A DNA stretch of 64,000 nt, from the NCBI GenBank assembly GCA_026413225.1, contig CM048557.1, forward strand, positions 70,794,987-70,858,986, given 5' to 3'. Position 1 is the first letter of the stretch, and each line of letters opens with the position of its first letter. The notes under the pieces were generated by a model, which searched no databases, was not told where the DNA came from, and worked only from the letters and a program-made list of their open reading frames with translations. The stretch comes from Otis tarda. Its lineage: Eukaryota; Chordata; Aves; Otidiformes; Otididae. Positions 48,971 to 61,130 of this stretch are shown piece by piece. The translations under genes were made by a program, and so were the position numbers.

Positions 48971-50455
48971 CGCTGCTCTTCTGCCTCTTCCAAAGAAGTA
49001 TGAAGTTCTTTGCTCTTCACAGTGTGATTTTAATTACGGAAGTTGTGATTTGTAATTCTAATATTTACACAGAAAGCTCTTCTCCTTATGTCTTTCTTCA
49101 TGAAGCAATATTCAAATCAAAGGGCAAGTTTCATTTCGCACGGCTTTGAAGTTGATCCTTTTGACATTTCACATTTCCATGTCACGCTGTTAATGATGAA
49201 AGAAATCAAAAGTTTCAGTCATCGTCATTTCATTTTTTTCATATTTCCTTAACCGCCTTTTCTTCACCTCTACTGGCAAACTCGGGAAAGAGAAGGAAAC
49301 AGAGATGTCTGGGAGCGTGCAGCGCTCACAGGTTTTTTTGTCCTGGCTCAGGTGAGCGGAACCCGGCTCAGCGCCCGCCTGTGCCCCTGTCACTGCGCGG
49401 CGCTGCTGTCCGCGGCGGGGTGGGGACGAGGGGTCGGTCAGCTGCCAGCAGCAGATGTAGCTCCTCTCTGAACAAAATCACAGCTTCCTCCTACCGCTCC
49501 ATGGGGACCAGCAAGGCTGTGGGTTGATTTTTGGAGGGGAAGACAGAAAGGAGAAAGGAGTGATGGCTTTTAAAACCTGGTACAATCCATGGCTGTGCAT
49601 ACCAAATACAGTTTTCAAGACCCCATATAAAAGTGACTTTTCTCCCTGAACACAAATACTGGGGGTTAAAAAAGTCTTTTTTCCTCCATGTGGGACTGTT
49701 CCATTGCTGTTTCCAGTAACCTCCTCCTCTTCTTCCTTGCCTTTACAACCATTCCAGTATACTGAGAAATTTCCATACCAAACTTGTGATTGCCATCTCT
49801 ATCTCAGAGAAAACCTCAAAGCTAAGCGAGGTTTGGTGAGCCGCACGGTCTAGCTGAAAACCACCCAAGTGATTTTCCCAAACCCACAGCAGCTCGAGGA
49901 GCTTTGCCAGGTCTGGGGAGGGAAGAGCCCAGCCCATCCCGGCGCGGCCGGCTCTGCGGCCCTGCTGCTGCTTCACGCAGCGACTTCGGCATCTGCCTCG
50001 CTCCAGAAGGAACGGCTGCCCTCCGCAGAGCTCCCGTCGGTGCACGCCCTGAGACGGTCCATGGTCTCACTTTTTAATTTACTCACAAGGTTATTTTCTA
50101 CCCTGGGTTGTGGCAATTATCCCATAAAGTACAGTCAGCACAACAAGATCCTAATTACGCACAGTTATTTTAGGCTCCTCAGAGATGTGATTATTCAGCC
50201 ACAGAACCAGGGACACGCGCAGTGGAGAAGACACGAGCGTGCACAATGCTGTAAGGAAGGAAGAGGGCAGGCAGAGCGCGAGGAAAGGCGGGGAGATGAT
50301 TTTCTGGGGCCGTGACAGCCCTTTCTGCCTGGTGCGGAGCGCGGCTGCGGACGGTGCCGCGGGGCAGAGCGGGGTTGTGTAACTCCGTTACTAAACGACT
50401 GCGCACAGAGCTCGCGACCCAGGGATAACGAGCGCCCAGGCAGTGCTTTGTGGCA

Positions 50456-50486
50456 CCCTGATTTGGGGCGGCCCCCTGATTTGGGG
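50456..50486. repeat. 18-bp imperfect tandem duplication
   Basis: CCCTGATTTGGGG occurs at 50456-50468 and again at 50474-50486, a period of 18 bases with the second unit incomplete. It lies in a GC-rich patch. Confidence 0.8.
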
Positions 50487-53149
50487 TGAGCGCCGTTAGC
50501 CATGGGGAGACCTGGGAAGCCCCTGGGAGAGATCCCCCAGCTCCCCGCGCTGATCCCAGGCTGCACGAAGCCCTCGGCTGCGAGGGGAATGGGGGGTCCC
50601 CATGGGGCTTTGTGGTCCCCGTGGGCACCGTGGCCGGGCTGCAGGTGACGTGGGGCAGCTGTGGGGCAGCAGGGCCTGTGGGGCTCCTGCCAGCGTGCAC
50701 GCAAGGACCGCGCAGGTGCTCCTTGGTGAGGTTCGAACACGTTGTTTGCTGGTCGGATCTGCCGGATCCAGCATGCAGGAATTCTCCAGGAATTCCCGGC
50801 CCAGCGGGAATCGCCATCATGAAGGCCAGTGCTCCTGAACCTGAGACGGAAATGGGTCACGCCTAAAAATGTGCCTTGGGAGCACAACAGCTGAGAGTAC
50901 CACGGTTTGCCTGAAAGTCGTGTTACCTGGCAGACACTTCTTATTCAAATTGTGCTTGTCCACTAAAGGGACAGTATTGTGCTAAGAAAATAAATAAACC
51001 CAAGTGTCCACAATGCAGAGGGAGTCCGTGTGATAAAATAAATGAAGGATAAGGGTGGCGTTCATCCTCTTGCACTGAGTTCCTGTTGTCTAACACAACA
51101 CCGCGGGCAGACGTAACACGTGCCTGCTAGAAACCGCTGCTTCTAAAATCCACTCTTGTGCTCTCTCTAGACTAAAGCTATGTCAAAAATCAGGATGTTG
51201 ATGATGAACTGCTACCATTAATCCTTACTTAAAAGAAAAAAACATCATTTTGGATGACTCCAAAAGTGCAGCAGTGGAAGTTATGACTCAGTTTGGTGGT
51301 TTAAAGCCGTAGAAAAATAAAAATGTGCCCCATGCAGGCTGTTTGCTCAGTGCTCACTGGAGGCACAAGGCGGAGGAACACACCTGCGGGAGCTGTCAGA
51401 GATGTGATGCAGATACCCGCGCACACCCGCGAGCCTGAGCCACTGACTCATCCCGCTCAGGGCACGGAGAGGAGCACAAACAACACTGGGTTGTCTGATG
51501 CATGAACAAAACTGGATTGTCTGAGCTGGAAAAAAGAAAAAAGAGAGAAAAAGTATGCTTGTAAAAACAAAACCCCCTAACTGTTCCAATTGTGCAGCGC
51601 CATGTTTGTCTGCTGTTATCCTAGCCTGGCAGATGTCCCTGCCAGCCCCCGCTGGCCCTGGGCACCCCGGCACTGCTGTCCAGGCAGGACAGGCACCTTC
51701 CTCTGCCTGGCCCCTTCATCCCTCCGAGACCTCGCCCTTCTTTCAGAAGTCTCTCTCTGCCAGCGATCCCCTTCTCCCCAACCCTCTAAGCCCCAGTTTC
51801 CCAGTCTGCACACGGCAGCACGAGGAGTGCTCAGCCTCCCAGCCGCCGCTGCTCTCCCGCGTCTCTCTACCGACCGGAGGATGTGGGATGTGCCGCCTTT
51901 GTTTGCTCCCAGCGTTACCGATATTTACAGCCAGCCCGTGCTGGCGGCAGCTGGGAAGAAGCAGGCTGCTAACAGAGAGCTGGGGTTTGGACGTTTGCCT
52001 GCCCAAGCAGAGGCCACCTGCCAGCCTTCACCCTCTCAGCCGTTGTTCTCCCTGCGAGGGACGCACGACTCACACCGTTTACCCTGGCGTCTCCTCTCCA
52101 GGGCACGCCATGCTCTTCCTCCCCTTTGCGTCCATCCCACGTTTGTACTGTTCGGTTGAGTCTCCAGTGAAGTCAATCTGGGCTGCAGGACCACGGTTTG
52201 CTGTGAAAGGGAAGCACAACGGGACCCGGGTTTAAGCCCTGCATTGGAGAGGAGAGGCTGATGGCGCTGGATCTGCGGCACTGGCCAGGCGGTCATGTCA
52301 TTCCGTGATACCCAGGGCAGGGGCAGCAAGCCCAGCACCCTAGAGACGGTGCGCCATCATCTACTGCTTCAGTCATACTTTCCTAACCCAGCAAAAACAT
52401 AAAAGATCATTGCCTTTTAAATAAGGAAGACTTTCTTTTTCCTCCCACAGCTCCCCCTGCACTGCCCACGGCGCTTCTGCAGGGCACAGCTGGTGGGACG
52501 GCAGCCTGGGCAGGGGACGGGACCACAGGGATGCACAGGAGCACCCCCATCCGGCTCCCACCTCTCCCGTGGCCACAGAGGAGGCCAAAAGGCACATTGC
52601 CCCCGGCCAACGAAGCTGCCTTCCCTTTGGCAAGTCACCGCCAGCACAGGTGGCCCTGCCAGGCCGTCGCGATGCCTCTGCCGTCAAAAGTGAGCTGGAC
52701 GTTTCTCAGTAAGAGGCAAATGTTAATGCGATAGGAGAGGAGATTAAATTATGTACAACCTGCTCCTACCCTTCTTTCTGTACATCAGAAACGTGGGATA
52801 ATAGGTCAGGGAATAGCCGTGCATATGAAAGAGAAGAATTTCCATCATAATAAATTCATAAGGATTCATAACAAAGATTACTTGTTTGTTTATGCGGAGC
52901 TGTAATATTGACCTGCTTACAAAAATAACAGGAAACCTCCAAGGAAGCCATAGGGCAGAGCGATCCCGGGCAGAGGCGCACGGGAAGATTAATACTGTCG
53001 CTCACGAGATGTGACAGCAGCACCCTTGGAACACGCAGATATCTGAAAGTTAATGAAGAGCTGGGAGTGTGATAATAAAGATAAACATGTCTTTTTGGGT
53101 TAGGCTGCCCACCGCCAGCCTTACGCTGTTTGATAATGCAGTTCTTCAA

Positions 53150-53480
53150 AAACATGCTGATGACAGCCCTGCAAACGCCAGATAATTTATCTTAAAATTG
53201 AAGAAAGAATCCAGGAGGTGCAGAATGTGGGACCAAAATATGGATGGCGGTGTCCTTGCCAAGGAGGCAAACAACCTTATTAAGGGAGAAAGGGGAACAG
53301 ACAGCTGTATTAGCAGCGAAGAGGAAGTCCGGGGAATATAATTAGAGCCAGGGATTCATATCGGCATTTGTGCTGCCGGGTTTGAGGAGCTGACAATCAT
53401 TTCATGTGGGGAACATCAGAAAACAAATGGCTCCTCTTCTAGCGCCGGGGCCGTATGTATCCAATTCGTTCGTTCTGAAC
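53150..53480. other. AT-rich, repeat-free segment, possible conserved non-coding element
   Basis: This segment has no repeat signature and no coding frame. It contains GATA, ATTA and purine-rich motifs and lies just upstream of the minisatellite. Its texture resembles conserved regulatory DNA, but nothing in a single sequence proves that. Confidence 0.22.
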
Positions 53481-53604
53481 GCAGATTAGAAGAGTTAATT
53501 CAAAGGCAAGAGAAGCGCAGCGGTAAATACTCCCTGACACTGCAGCAGGCAGGCTGTCACCGCTGGAGGAGCAGCCCGGTGCGGTCTGCCCACTCTCCTC
53601 CCAC

Positions 53605-53742
53605 AGCCGCCGTCAGTGTCACCATGGACGGGGAGCCAAGCCGCCGTCAGTGTCACCATGGATGGGGACCCACAGCTGCCGTCAGTGTCACCTCGGACGG
53701 GGACCCACAGCCGCTGTCGGTGTCACCACGGAGGGGGACCCA
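53605..53742. repeat. 34- to 35-bp minisatellite, four units
   Basis: Four consecutive units begin at 53605, 53639, 53674 and 53709. Each has the form AGCCGCCGTCAGTGTCACC followed by a GGACGGGGACCCAC-like half, with a few substitutions per unit. The 34-base first unit breaks a strict period. The array is GC-rich and keeps three frames open, which explains the Ser/Val/Pro-rich frames seen here. Copy number is probably polymorphic. Confidence 0.92.
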
Positions 53743-56703
53743 GCCACTCTGCTGCTAGACACGGCCATGGGGACACCTCCATCACCGACAGCACCTGAGG
53801 AGGTGTCCAGTACAGCCTCTGGGTTCGTCCCCAGTAAGCACTGGTGTGAGGCACATCGAGCGCAGCGCCCGTCTGACCACCATCCAGCGCAGCTTTGCAC
53901 GCTGAGGAGCAGGCAGATGGACAGAGCCCCTTCTCTCCAGCACGTGGGGTGGAAATAGCAGAGCGTGCAGGACAGTGAAACGCCTTCAGAGCCTGTTCAG
54001 AAGGAGCTGAATCTTTCTGAGACAAAATAATTAGCAGGGTATTGACGAGAGCACAATTTCTGGTTTACAAGAAATTTGAGGATTTCTGCTCTGCAGATCT
54101 CGTCCTTTGTATTTGACACAGAATGAATTAATTATTCATCTGTGTTTCACATAAACTTGGAATTTCACCAGCAAAGAAGGATTAGGAGCCTTCTTAGCAG
54201 ACTGAAATGCAGACACCCATGCCCTTGGGGTGGGGATCACAGTGACTCTGCTGAACCGCCACACACGGGGCTGCACCAGGGCACAGGCACGCACTCACCC
54301 CAAGGTCCCGTCTGGGAACCTAGCGGTAACGTCTCTTCTTACAGCTGTATGAGGGACAAAAACCAGCTAAGACCACAACAAGAGCAACCAGAAGGCAGCA
54401 ACAGCCCAAACTCCTCAACTGCGGTTCCTTATCCAGCAGCAGAACTTTGAATTATTTATATTTTGGTCATGAATACATGATTTCCAGCATTTTTCTGCAC
54501 CCTTCAATGGGTCTTTGAGCTGCTTTCCTTGTCCACAGCCCGATCTGTAAAGCTGGGGGTGTCTGATGACGGATGTAAGCCACAGCAGCCAAAATCAGGT
54601 CCAGCCTGGCTGATGCTGCCTGGCCCCAGGAGCTGCGGTGGGAACGGTGGTCCCGAGCACACCCCGTCGGGGCCAGGCATCCTTCCGGGGGGTGTCCCCT
54701 CCCGTCTCCATCCCCAGCCCCATGCACACGCATGTGCCTGCACACGTGTGTCCTGCGCGTGCCTTAGGCCAAACCCAGAGCCTCCACCCGGCCGGGCAGC
54801 GGTCAGCCGGCAGCGTCCTCCCTGCTCCTGCTGTCTGGGTGCCATCCCTGGCCCGCAGAGGGGACGGGCAGGGGGCACGGATCGGCTGATTTATATATTT
54901 ATCGTACCTTCTCTTCATTACCCCTTCAAACGCTCCCACCCCCGTCCCTCCAGACACCCCCCCAAGAGCAGGTACAAGCCGCTCTGCTTCGCCTCTGTAC
55001 CTTCTGGGCAGCTAACGCCTCTTTGACACAAAGATTTCATTCCGTGTTTGATTCAGATGAGGATGCCCTACTCACCCATGAAGTGCCACGCTATTTGAAA
55101 TACGCTTTTACACTTTTATACAAAATGTACTTATTTCTCTTTGTTGAAAAACTGCTGAGCATGAATGAGAAGTCTCCCTTGCAGTCTTATTGATGAGCTG
55201 GAAGATCAGAAACAGAACAGCCAGAACAACCACTCGCGGTTATTGGGCTCACTGCGGTGCCCGTACCTGTGACCAGAGCCCACTTTAACGTGTGATAACG
55301 CACTTTTGCCCCGTTAGCATCTCATCTTAGCTGCAGCCGAGGGAGGCACCTGCGAGGGCTCCGAGCGCGATTCCCCTGACACCGTGCAGGGTGAGGTGTG
55401 TGGGGCGGCGCGGACCCCGCGGCCGGGGCGGTGCTGTGCCTGCCGAGCAGGAGCTCACCGCTCTCCATCTGCTTGCTGCCTTTCTGAGCCCTTACCTCTC
55501 CCTTGTTTCCAAGGGACTGTGTTCAACCCAGACCCCGGCACCAAATTACTCTCAGCAGTGCGCCTGGGTTTGCGTTCTGCAGCGCCAGCTTGCGCGAGCC
55601 CTCCCCGTGTCCGTTTTACCTGGATTTTTGGTCTCCTCAATGCCTTCTTCAGTGTTGACTGACCTACATCACCGATCAACGCTGTCCTCTCCCCGCCGTC
55701 CCCGTCTCCTCACCACCGAGGACACCGCGCTGGCTGCCCGTCCTGCTTCTCAGAAGCTGAGGGCTCTGTTCCAGAAATGCAGCTTTCCTGAGGTGTCGCA
55801 CAAATGCACAAGCACTTGTAATTTTGGGCAGGTCTTGTTTCCCTTCCTGCACCTCTTGTCTGTAGACATAAAGGTATTAATAAAACACTGTGATTGTTAC
55901 ACACAGTTCTCAGCAGGAGAGGGTTCTCAGCCATAAGAGAGTTCTGTCAGGCGGTGGATTTTTTTCATGACATTTACTTAATTCATTGTATTTTTATCAT
56001 GACATTCAGCTTCTAATAAAACAGTGGTTTCTTCAACACATCATCTTTGATAGATCCTAACCACGCGAAGGGAAGGGAAGCAGAGAGAGCATTTTGATGC
56101 AGCACACGGCTTTCCTCCAGCAGAACACGACAAACCGCAAGGCAAACGCGTCAGCCTTGTTTCTGGGTAGCTGGTGTCCCTTGGTATTTTGTGAGCAGAA
56201 AGGAAAACGCATTTTGCTCCAGATTCTCCATTTCTGCTGATTTTAGGAGTATGGCTTCACCTGAGAATGTGAACCGCAAGCAGCGTAACACCTAATTCAC
56301 TGATCGAATCTTTGCAAAGCAGGACCCTTGCAGGACAACATCCCGGCTGGCAGCACAGGTTGCTCTCTCCTGGAGCCGCCCACCGCGGGCACCAACCTGT
56401 GCAGGACACAGAGGCGCAGCATCCCCTCCCCACACACACGGCGAAGGCACGGGAACTCCTTCTGAGCTCTTCCAAAGCATCCGCCATGCAGCGATGGGCA
56501 TCAGACAGCAGAACCACTTCTGTTTCCTCACTCGGATTGGCCAAGCTCGTCAAAGATGCCTTGGATTAAGGAGTTTTGCAGCTGGAAGGGGTGGGGAGGT
56601 TTTAGCTGTCAAAGTGATGAAGAGCATGCTTTTAGGAATCATATAGTCTTTTAGACATTCTGATTCATCAGGGAGTCTTTCGTATTCTAGAAGTGCAGAC
56701 TTC
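53743..56703. other. Unannotated non-coding stretch
   Basis: No gene is supported. A GC-rich patch at 54590-54890 includes an alternating purine-pyrimidine, CA/TG-rich run at about 54720-54765. Bases 55330-55700 are GC-rich with several open frames. The remainder is AT-rich or mixed unique sequence. Confidence 0.5.
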
Positions 56704-56983
56704 AGGTAGCCAGGAAGGCCACAAGCATCCTGGCTCGCGTCAGGAACAGTGTGGCCTGCAGGAGCAGGGCAGTGATTGTGCACTGGCAGCCACACCTCCA
56801 GTACTGGGTGCAGTGTTGGACCTCTCGGCACAAGAAGGACGTTGAGGTGCTGGAGCACATCCAGAGAAGAGCAACAAAGCTCTTGGTTTAGCGGTGGACT
56901 TGGCAGTGCTGGGTTAATGGTTGGACACCATGATCTTAAAGGTCTTTTCCAACCTCAGCCGTTCTATAATTCTATGATTCTTC
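56704..56983 (+). mobile_element. CR1 LINE fragment with internal deletion
   Basis: The first part, 56704-56883, matches the CR1 ORF2 region just after the reverse-transcriptase core. It reads approximately [19 protein letters not shown] and later [19 protein letters not shown]. The sequence then jumps at about 56884 to the CR1 3' UTR (GCGGTGGACTTGGCAGTG, GATCTTAAAGGTC, terminal ATTCTATG-like units to 56983). About 350 to 400 bases encoding the ORF2 C-terminal tail, present in the copy at 22826, are missing. A smaller gap lies near 56780. The 3'-end type matches 35772 and 61062. Confidence 0.9.
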
Positions 56984-59695
56984 TCTTTTTTATCCCCCAC
57001 AAACATGCAAGGTTTGTGAAAGTGCAGGTAGAGAAAGAGAAGACTATGAGAGAAAAAAAAAAACAGATAAAGAGAAGTTAAACTTTATATTAATATTATT
57101 TCTATTGCACAGATGGCTTCACCTGGAGAAATACTGAAGCAATGTTTTTCTATCACAGTGAAACTTTGCAGATGAGCACTCCTGAAGAAGGCAGCTGACT
57201 TAAAATTCTCTACTCTATGAAAGTGCTGGTACCCGTTGCACGATGGCCGCACTTTTCATCGTCCTGATGAATGAATATCGAGGAGGATAAAATTTTTAGG
57301 CTCTTTTCAGTCTGTTGCTTGCCTAAGTCTGTGGTTGCACTGCTTGCGAACTCCATGCCCACACCGGGATATTTTGGCACAGCACCGCTCGGCCCCAGCT
57401 CAGCCCCCGCGGGAAGGCGCTGGGAGGAGGTGCGGGTTTCCAACACTAACGCCGTAACTCCGGAGAGTGAGGAGTCAGCAGCTCCCCTGACCAAATCTGT
57501 CATCGCAAACTGTCACAGCGAAGCAGCAGAGAGGAGCTGTCAAAGTTCTGTTTACAGCAGTGTTTTCTCGAGGTCCGTATCACATCGCCCCTCCCGGGGC
57601 GCGGGGAGGGAAGCGCCAGCCGTCATGCCAGCTCTGGAGCATCCCCGCAAGATGGTTCCTGCGACGGCTCTGCAGACACTGGGCGACGGTCAGTCCTGGT
57701 GTTCAATGTCCGGCCACTGACAGACTTTCTCAGTTTTATTTATTTCATTGGCAGCAGGAGCAGATGCGCAAGCCCGTTGCTGAGCTGCTGTTGCCCTGCC
57801 CGGAGCTGCCCGTTCCTCTGGGCTCAGCCGGGAGCGGGGCTGAGGCGACGTTCTGCAAACATCACGCATCTCCGTGCACCCGTTGCCACAAAGACGAGCT
57901 GGGACAGGTGGAACTCATCGGCCAGGATTAGAAACCATTCCTGACACCTGGGTTGTTGGTGTGCTGGAGGGTTTGTCACCCAGTCGCTAGGGCCCCAAAT
58001 TTAAGTAAAATATTTCTCATAAAGCATAAAGGTGGAAGCTCTTTGTGGAGATTTCCAGGAAACATACTCAATGCTCTTATTTAACGTTTTGCAAGACACC
58101 CATTCCTGTAACAGTAAAGTGGCAGACGTTGAATTTGACCCAAGGAAAGTTGTGGGTATATGTACCTGATAATTGTATAACGAATATCTACTACTATACA
58201 CCAAAGTAGGCAACGATAGTATTGGTACCAGTGTATAACACCACTGTAACAGGTGTGATACAGATAATATACAGCTCAGCTATTCATAAATAAATCTGTA
58301 ATATGCACTGTATACATAGTTTAAATATGTATGCATACAAATATAATATTTTAAAGAGTTTTTAAATTATTCTTTTTCTTAAACTATGTGGTTTTTATTT
58401 TGTGAAGAAAAAGTAAAAACAATTTAAATTTACAATTCAAAATGTCTGATTATGCTGAAAGAATTAGGAAATTTGAAAGGTTTTGCTTAAAAGATTGAAG
58501 TACTGACTTGATTTTTTGTTGATAATTAATTTCAAAATACGTATTTTGTGAAGGTGAAATATTTTTTCATCTCTGTCATTAGCATTTTGCTGCATTATTC
58601 TCATAAATTTTCCTCTTCTGCATCTTAATAAAATAATTGTGGACCGAAGATATTAATCATGCGACTCGGTCTGTTTTCCTGTTGTGTTTGAAAATGAAAT
58701 GCAGCCAGACTTTCAAAAGTTTTTATTTAACATCAAGGTAGCTAGATTTTTTGTTTCCAGGATTATAAAATATGACAGAGCAAGAGAAAAAGAATTAACA
58801 TTTTTTCATCCAATTAAATTAGACTGAATGGCTGAGATAGATAAGACAGCTGAGCTATTGAAAAGAAAGAAAATTAATGTGCCTGCTCAGGTGTAAGATC
58901 CCTTTCCTGTAATAGATTTCACTTCACTTTTTTGACACGTTTTCCATGATTCAGAGAGAAAGCAGCAGGCTGGATAAGGGCCAGGGAGCCTCTTGTTTCA
59001 CCCCTCTGCTGTGCTTAAACAACAACTTCAAACACCTCGGGTTTGGTTCAGAGAGTTTGTCTGCATCAGAGCGGGAACTCTGTGGCACATCAAGGGCTTC
59101 GTTCAGAGACTGTGAAAGAACATTTTTTGGCTTTTCCAGATTTTCCTTCCTGACCACAGTTTTTTTTAATCAAAACAACCGGATTCACCCGAATTCACGT
59201 AACGCAGACCAAGAGGGCAGGGGGGGTGATGGGAGGGAACGGCCCCGGGAGCCCCCAGCCGACCCCAGTCAGCGGCTCCCTCCCAGCAAACCTGGTCTGA
59301 CGGCAGACACCCGGCCCCTCATTTAGGAAATGTTTGTTTCACAGGCTTTCCATGGAAAGAAGATTGCATGTTTGACAAAACACAGTGGTCTGGGCTCCCC
59401 TGGTCCACGAACGCAGCCTTCCCCGCGGGAATCACCGCTCCCGGAGGCTTCGGGCAGCGTGGAGAGAGGGCAGGTCCAGATCTGCGGAACCCCACCAGTT
59501 ACCTGCATCGGGCTCTAGCCTCGGAACGTGCTCGCTCTGCAAGGACTTCCCACCCCAGTCACAAATAGTATTTCCTATGGGTGTAACGTGTCTTGGCTGA
59601 GAAGCTGCAAGAGAGGTGCTACGAGGCACAGAAATCTCTGGGTTTTCAGCATTCCCGTCTCCCTTTGCTTTCTTTTTCCTTTTTCTTTGTAAAGT
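56984..59695. other. Unannotated stretch with a strongly AT-rich core
   Basis: No gene is supported. Bases 57340-57910 are GC-rich with several open frames. Bases 57990-58930 are strongly AT-rich, with repeated ATAT, TAAT and TTTAAA motifs and no repeat family recognised. A G-quadruplex motif at 59215 is listed separately. Confidence 0.48.
59215..59237 (+). other. G-quadruplex-forming motif
   Basis: G-tracts at 59215-59217, 59220-59226, 59231-59233 and 59235-59237 have loops of two, four and one bases. The motif lies at the start of a CpG-containing GC-rich patch. Confidence 0.7.
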
Positions 59696-59822
59696 GTGCA
59701 CGCACAGGCATGCACACGCAGGTATGCACACAGATATCCACACACAGGTGTGCATGCAGATGCACACGCACACACGTGCACATTTGCACACACAGGTGCG
59801 CACACAGATCTGCACAGACCTG
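59696..59822. repeat. Degenerate CA/TG-rich minisatellite
   Basis: About ten degenerate units of TGCACACACAGGTG-like sequence, 8 to 16 bases long, follow one another. Much of the array alternates purine and pyrimidine, a sequence type able to adopt Z-DNA. Open frames on both strands give His/Thr- or Cys/Val-rich pseudo-proteins and are an effect of the repeat. Confidence 0.82.
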
Positions 59823-61061
59823 CGGACACGGCGACTGTATTTTACGGGTGAGGGACGACATTTGTGCTCAGCAGACACTGAGCGCGAGCTTCCCGCCAGC
59901 TCGCTGCGCGGGCACGGATCCCCACCGTCCTGCCAGCCACCGCACAGTTTGCCCAGCGGCGCCGGGGGTTCGCAGGCCGCGTCTGTCCTGACCAGCAGCA
60001 CCCAGAGCTGGACACGGCTCTCCACAGCTGGCGCTCGGAGTGACCCAGGCAGCCGGAGATAACAGCCGGGATGGGCTTAACTCAGCCGGAGCCTCCCACT
60101 CGAGGCGGAAGAGAAGAATCGCTCTCCTGCAGGGACCCACGCCAGCCAGCTCCTGCAGATCAGTGCCGCTTGCCTGCACACTGGCAGAGGTCTCAGGACG
60201 GCGATTTCCCACGCAGGAAGCCCGGTCGGGAACCCGCCGTGGCAGGAGCTGTGCTGGGGCGGCAGCTTGCAGCGAAGCCCGGGCACCGGCGCCGCGTGCA
60301 ATTTGTATGCGATCTGCGGTGGCACCCTTAAAAGAGAGCTCGTCTTACAGATCGCTGTGCAAACTGAATCAAACTTGTGCTTTTCTTCTTTTTCATCTTT
60401 GCATAGATCATTTTCCCTGTCACTGCAAAGGGCCTTCATCTGCTGAGCGTCTGGCACAACAGGAGAGAGAAGTGCGCAGGAGGATGCTCTGCCGCGGGGC
60501 CAGCCCTGCTGCCCTCTTACCAGACCCTTGCAGGGGAAGCTCGCTGAGGGCTGTAGGCTTGAGCGAGCCTTTTTCTGCGGCCCCCATTTCTTTTGTGGGC
60601 ATTAGAAGTGTTTCACATGGTCTCTGTGAGGAGCACAACCTTCATCTCCTACCGTTGTAGCATCACAGAGCAAGGCCTCTCAGACCATGGTGGCTCGGAG
60701 TAATACAGGGACCAGACTGGATGTACATCTCTCCGAGGAGTCCCTAAAGCCCACGCTTTAGGATGGCTCCTTTTCCCCTCACCCCTGGTACAACCCTGCA
60801 GAAGTGCGTGGAAACAAATCAGACACAAATCAAAGAGTGCATCTTGCGCGGCACTCCAGGGAAAACGCAGCTGAGGGCTCAACAGAAAATGAGTCTGTTC
60901 GCAAATGCTAACGCTGGGATCTAGCTCATGAGGCGACTCTCCGTTGCACATGCCTCATCCAAGCAGCGCCGCCTCCCTCCTGAGCACTCTGCACTGGTGA
61001 GAGCGCCGAGCACACAGAAATCCCCTCGTGATGGAGTCCTACCGGTGTGTCTTTAGTGGTA
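59823..61061. other. Unannotated non-coding stretch
   Basis: A GC-rich patch at 59870-60300 leaves long frames open on both strands (up to 206 codons at 60040-60660) with no recognisable domain. I see no repeat and no RNA gene. Confidence 0.5.
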
Positions 61062-61130
61062 TCTTGATGGTTGGACTTGATGATCTTGGAGGTCTTTTCC
61101 AACTTTAAAGATTCTGTGATTCTATGATTT
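61062..61130 (+). mobile_element. CR1 LINE 3' UTR fragment
   Basis: About 70 bases match the CR1 3' end: GGTTGGACTTGATGATCTTG, then GGAGGTCTTTTCCAAC and the terminal units GATTCTGTGATTCTATGATT. It is nearly word-for-word the same as the fragment at 35772-35848 over the central 40 bases. No coding sequence remains. Confidence 0.9.

Larger units (their letters stand above)
46062..53604. other. Unannotated non-coding stretch
   Basis: No gene is supported across about 7.5 kb. GC-rich patches lie at 47020-47100, 48590-48970, 49900-50060, 50260-50720 and 51640-52230; they leave long frames open on both strands, with up to 230 codons at 50195-50887, but the translations are not recognisable. A T-rich acceptor-like tract ends at 48757. 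AT-rich sequence at 46500-46720 and 52730-53500 may include conserved elements. Confidence 0.48.

Noticed and set aside
50725..50760. GGTTCGAAC, resembling the T-loop of a tRNA gene
   Set aside because: The flanking bases cannot form the T-stem, and no acceptor stem or D-arm is in place.
50195..50887. Two overlapping minus-strand frames of 209 and 230 codons
   Set aside because: They occupy the same GC-rich DNA in different frames, with a plus-strand frame also open. This is an effect of base composition, not coding evidence.
59575..60062. His/Thr-rich and Cys/Val-rich open frames
   Set aside because: They are translations of the CA/TG-rich array and the adjacent GC-rich patch.
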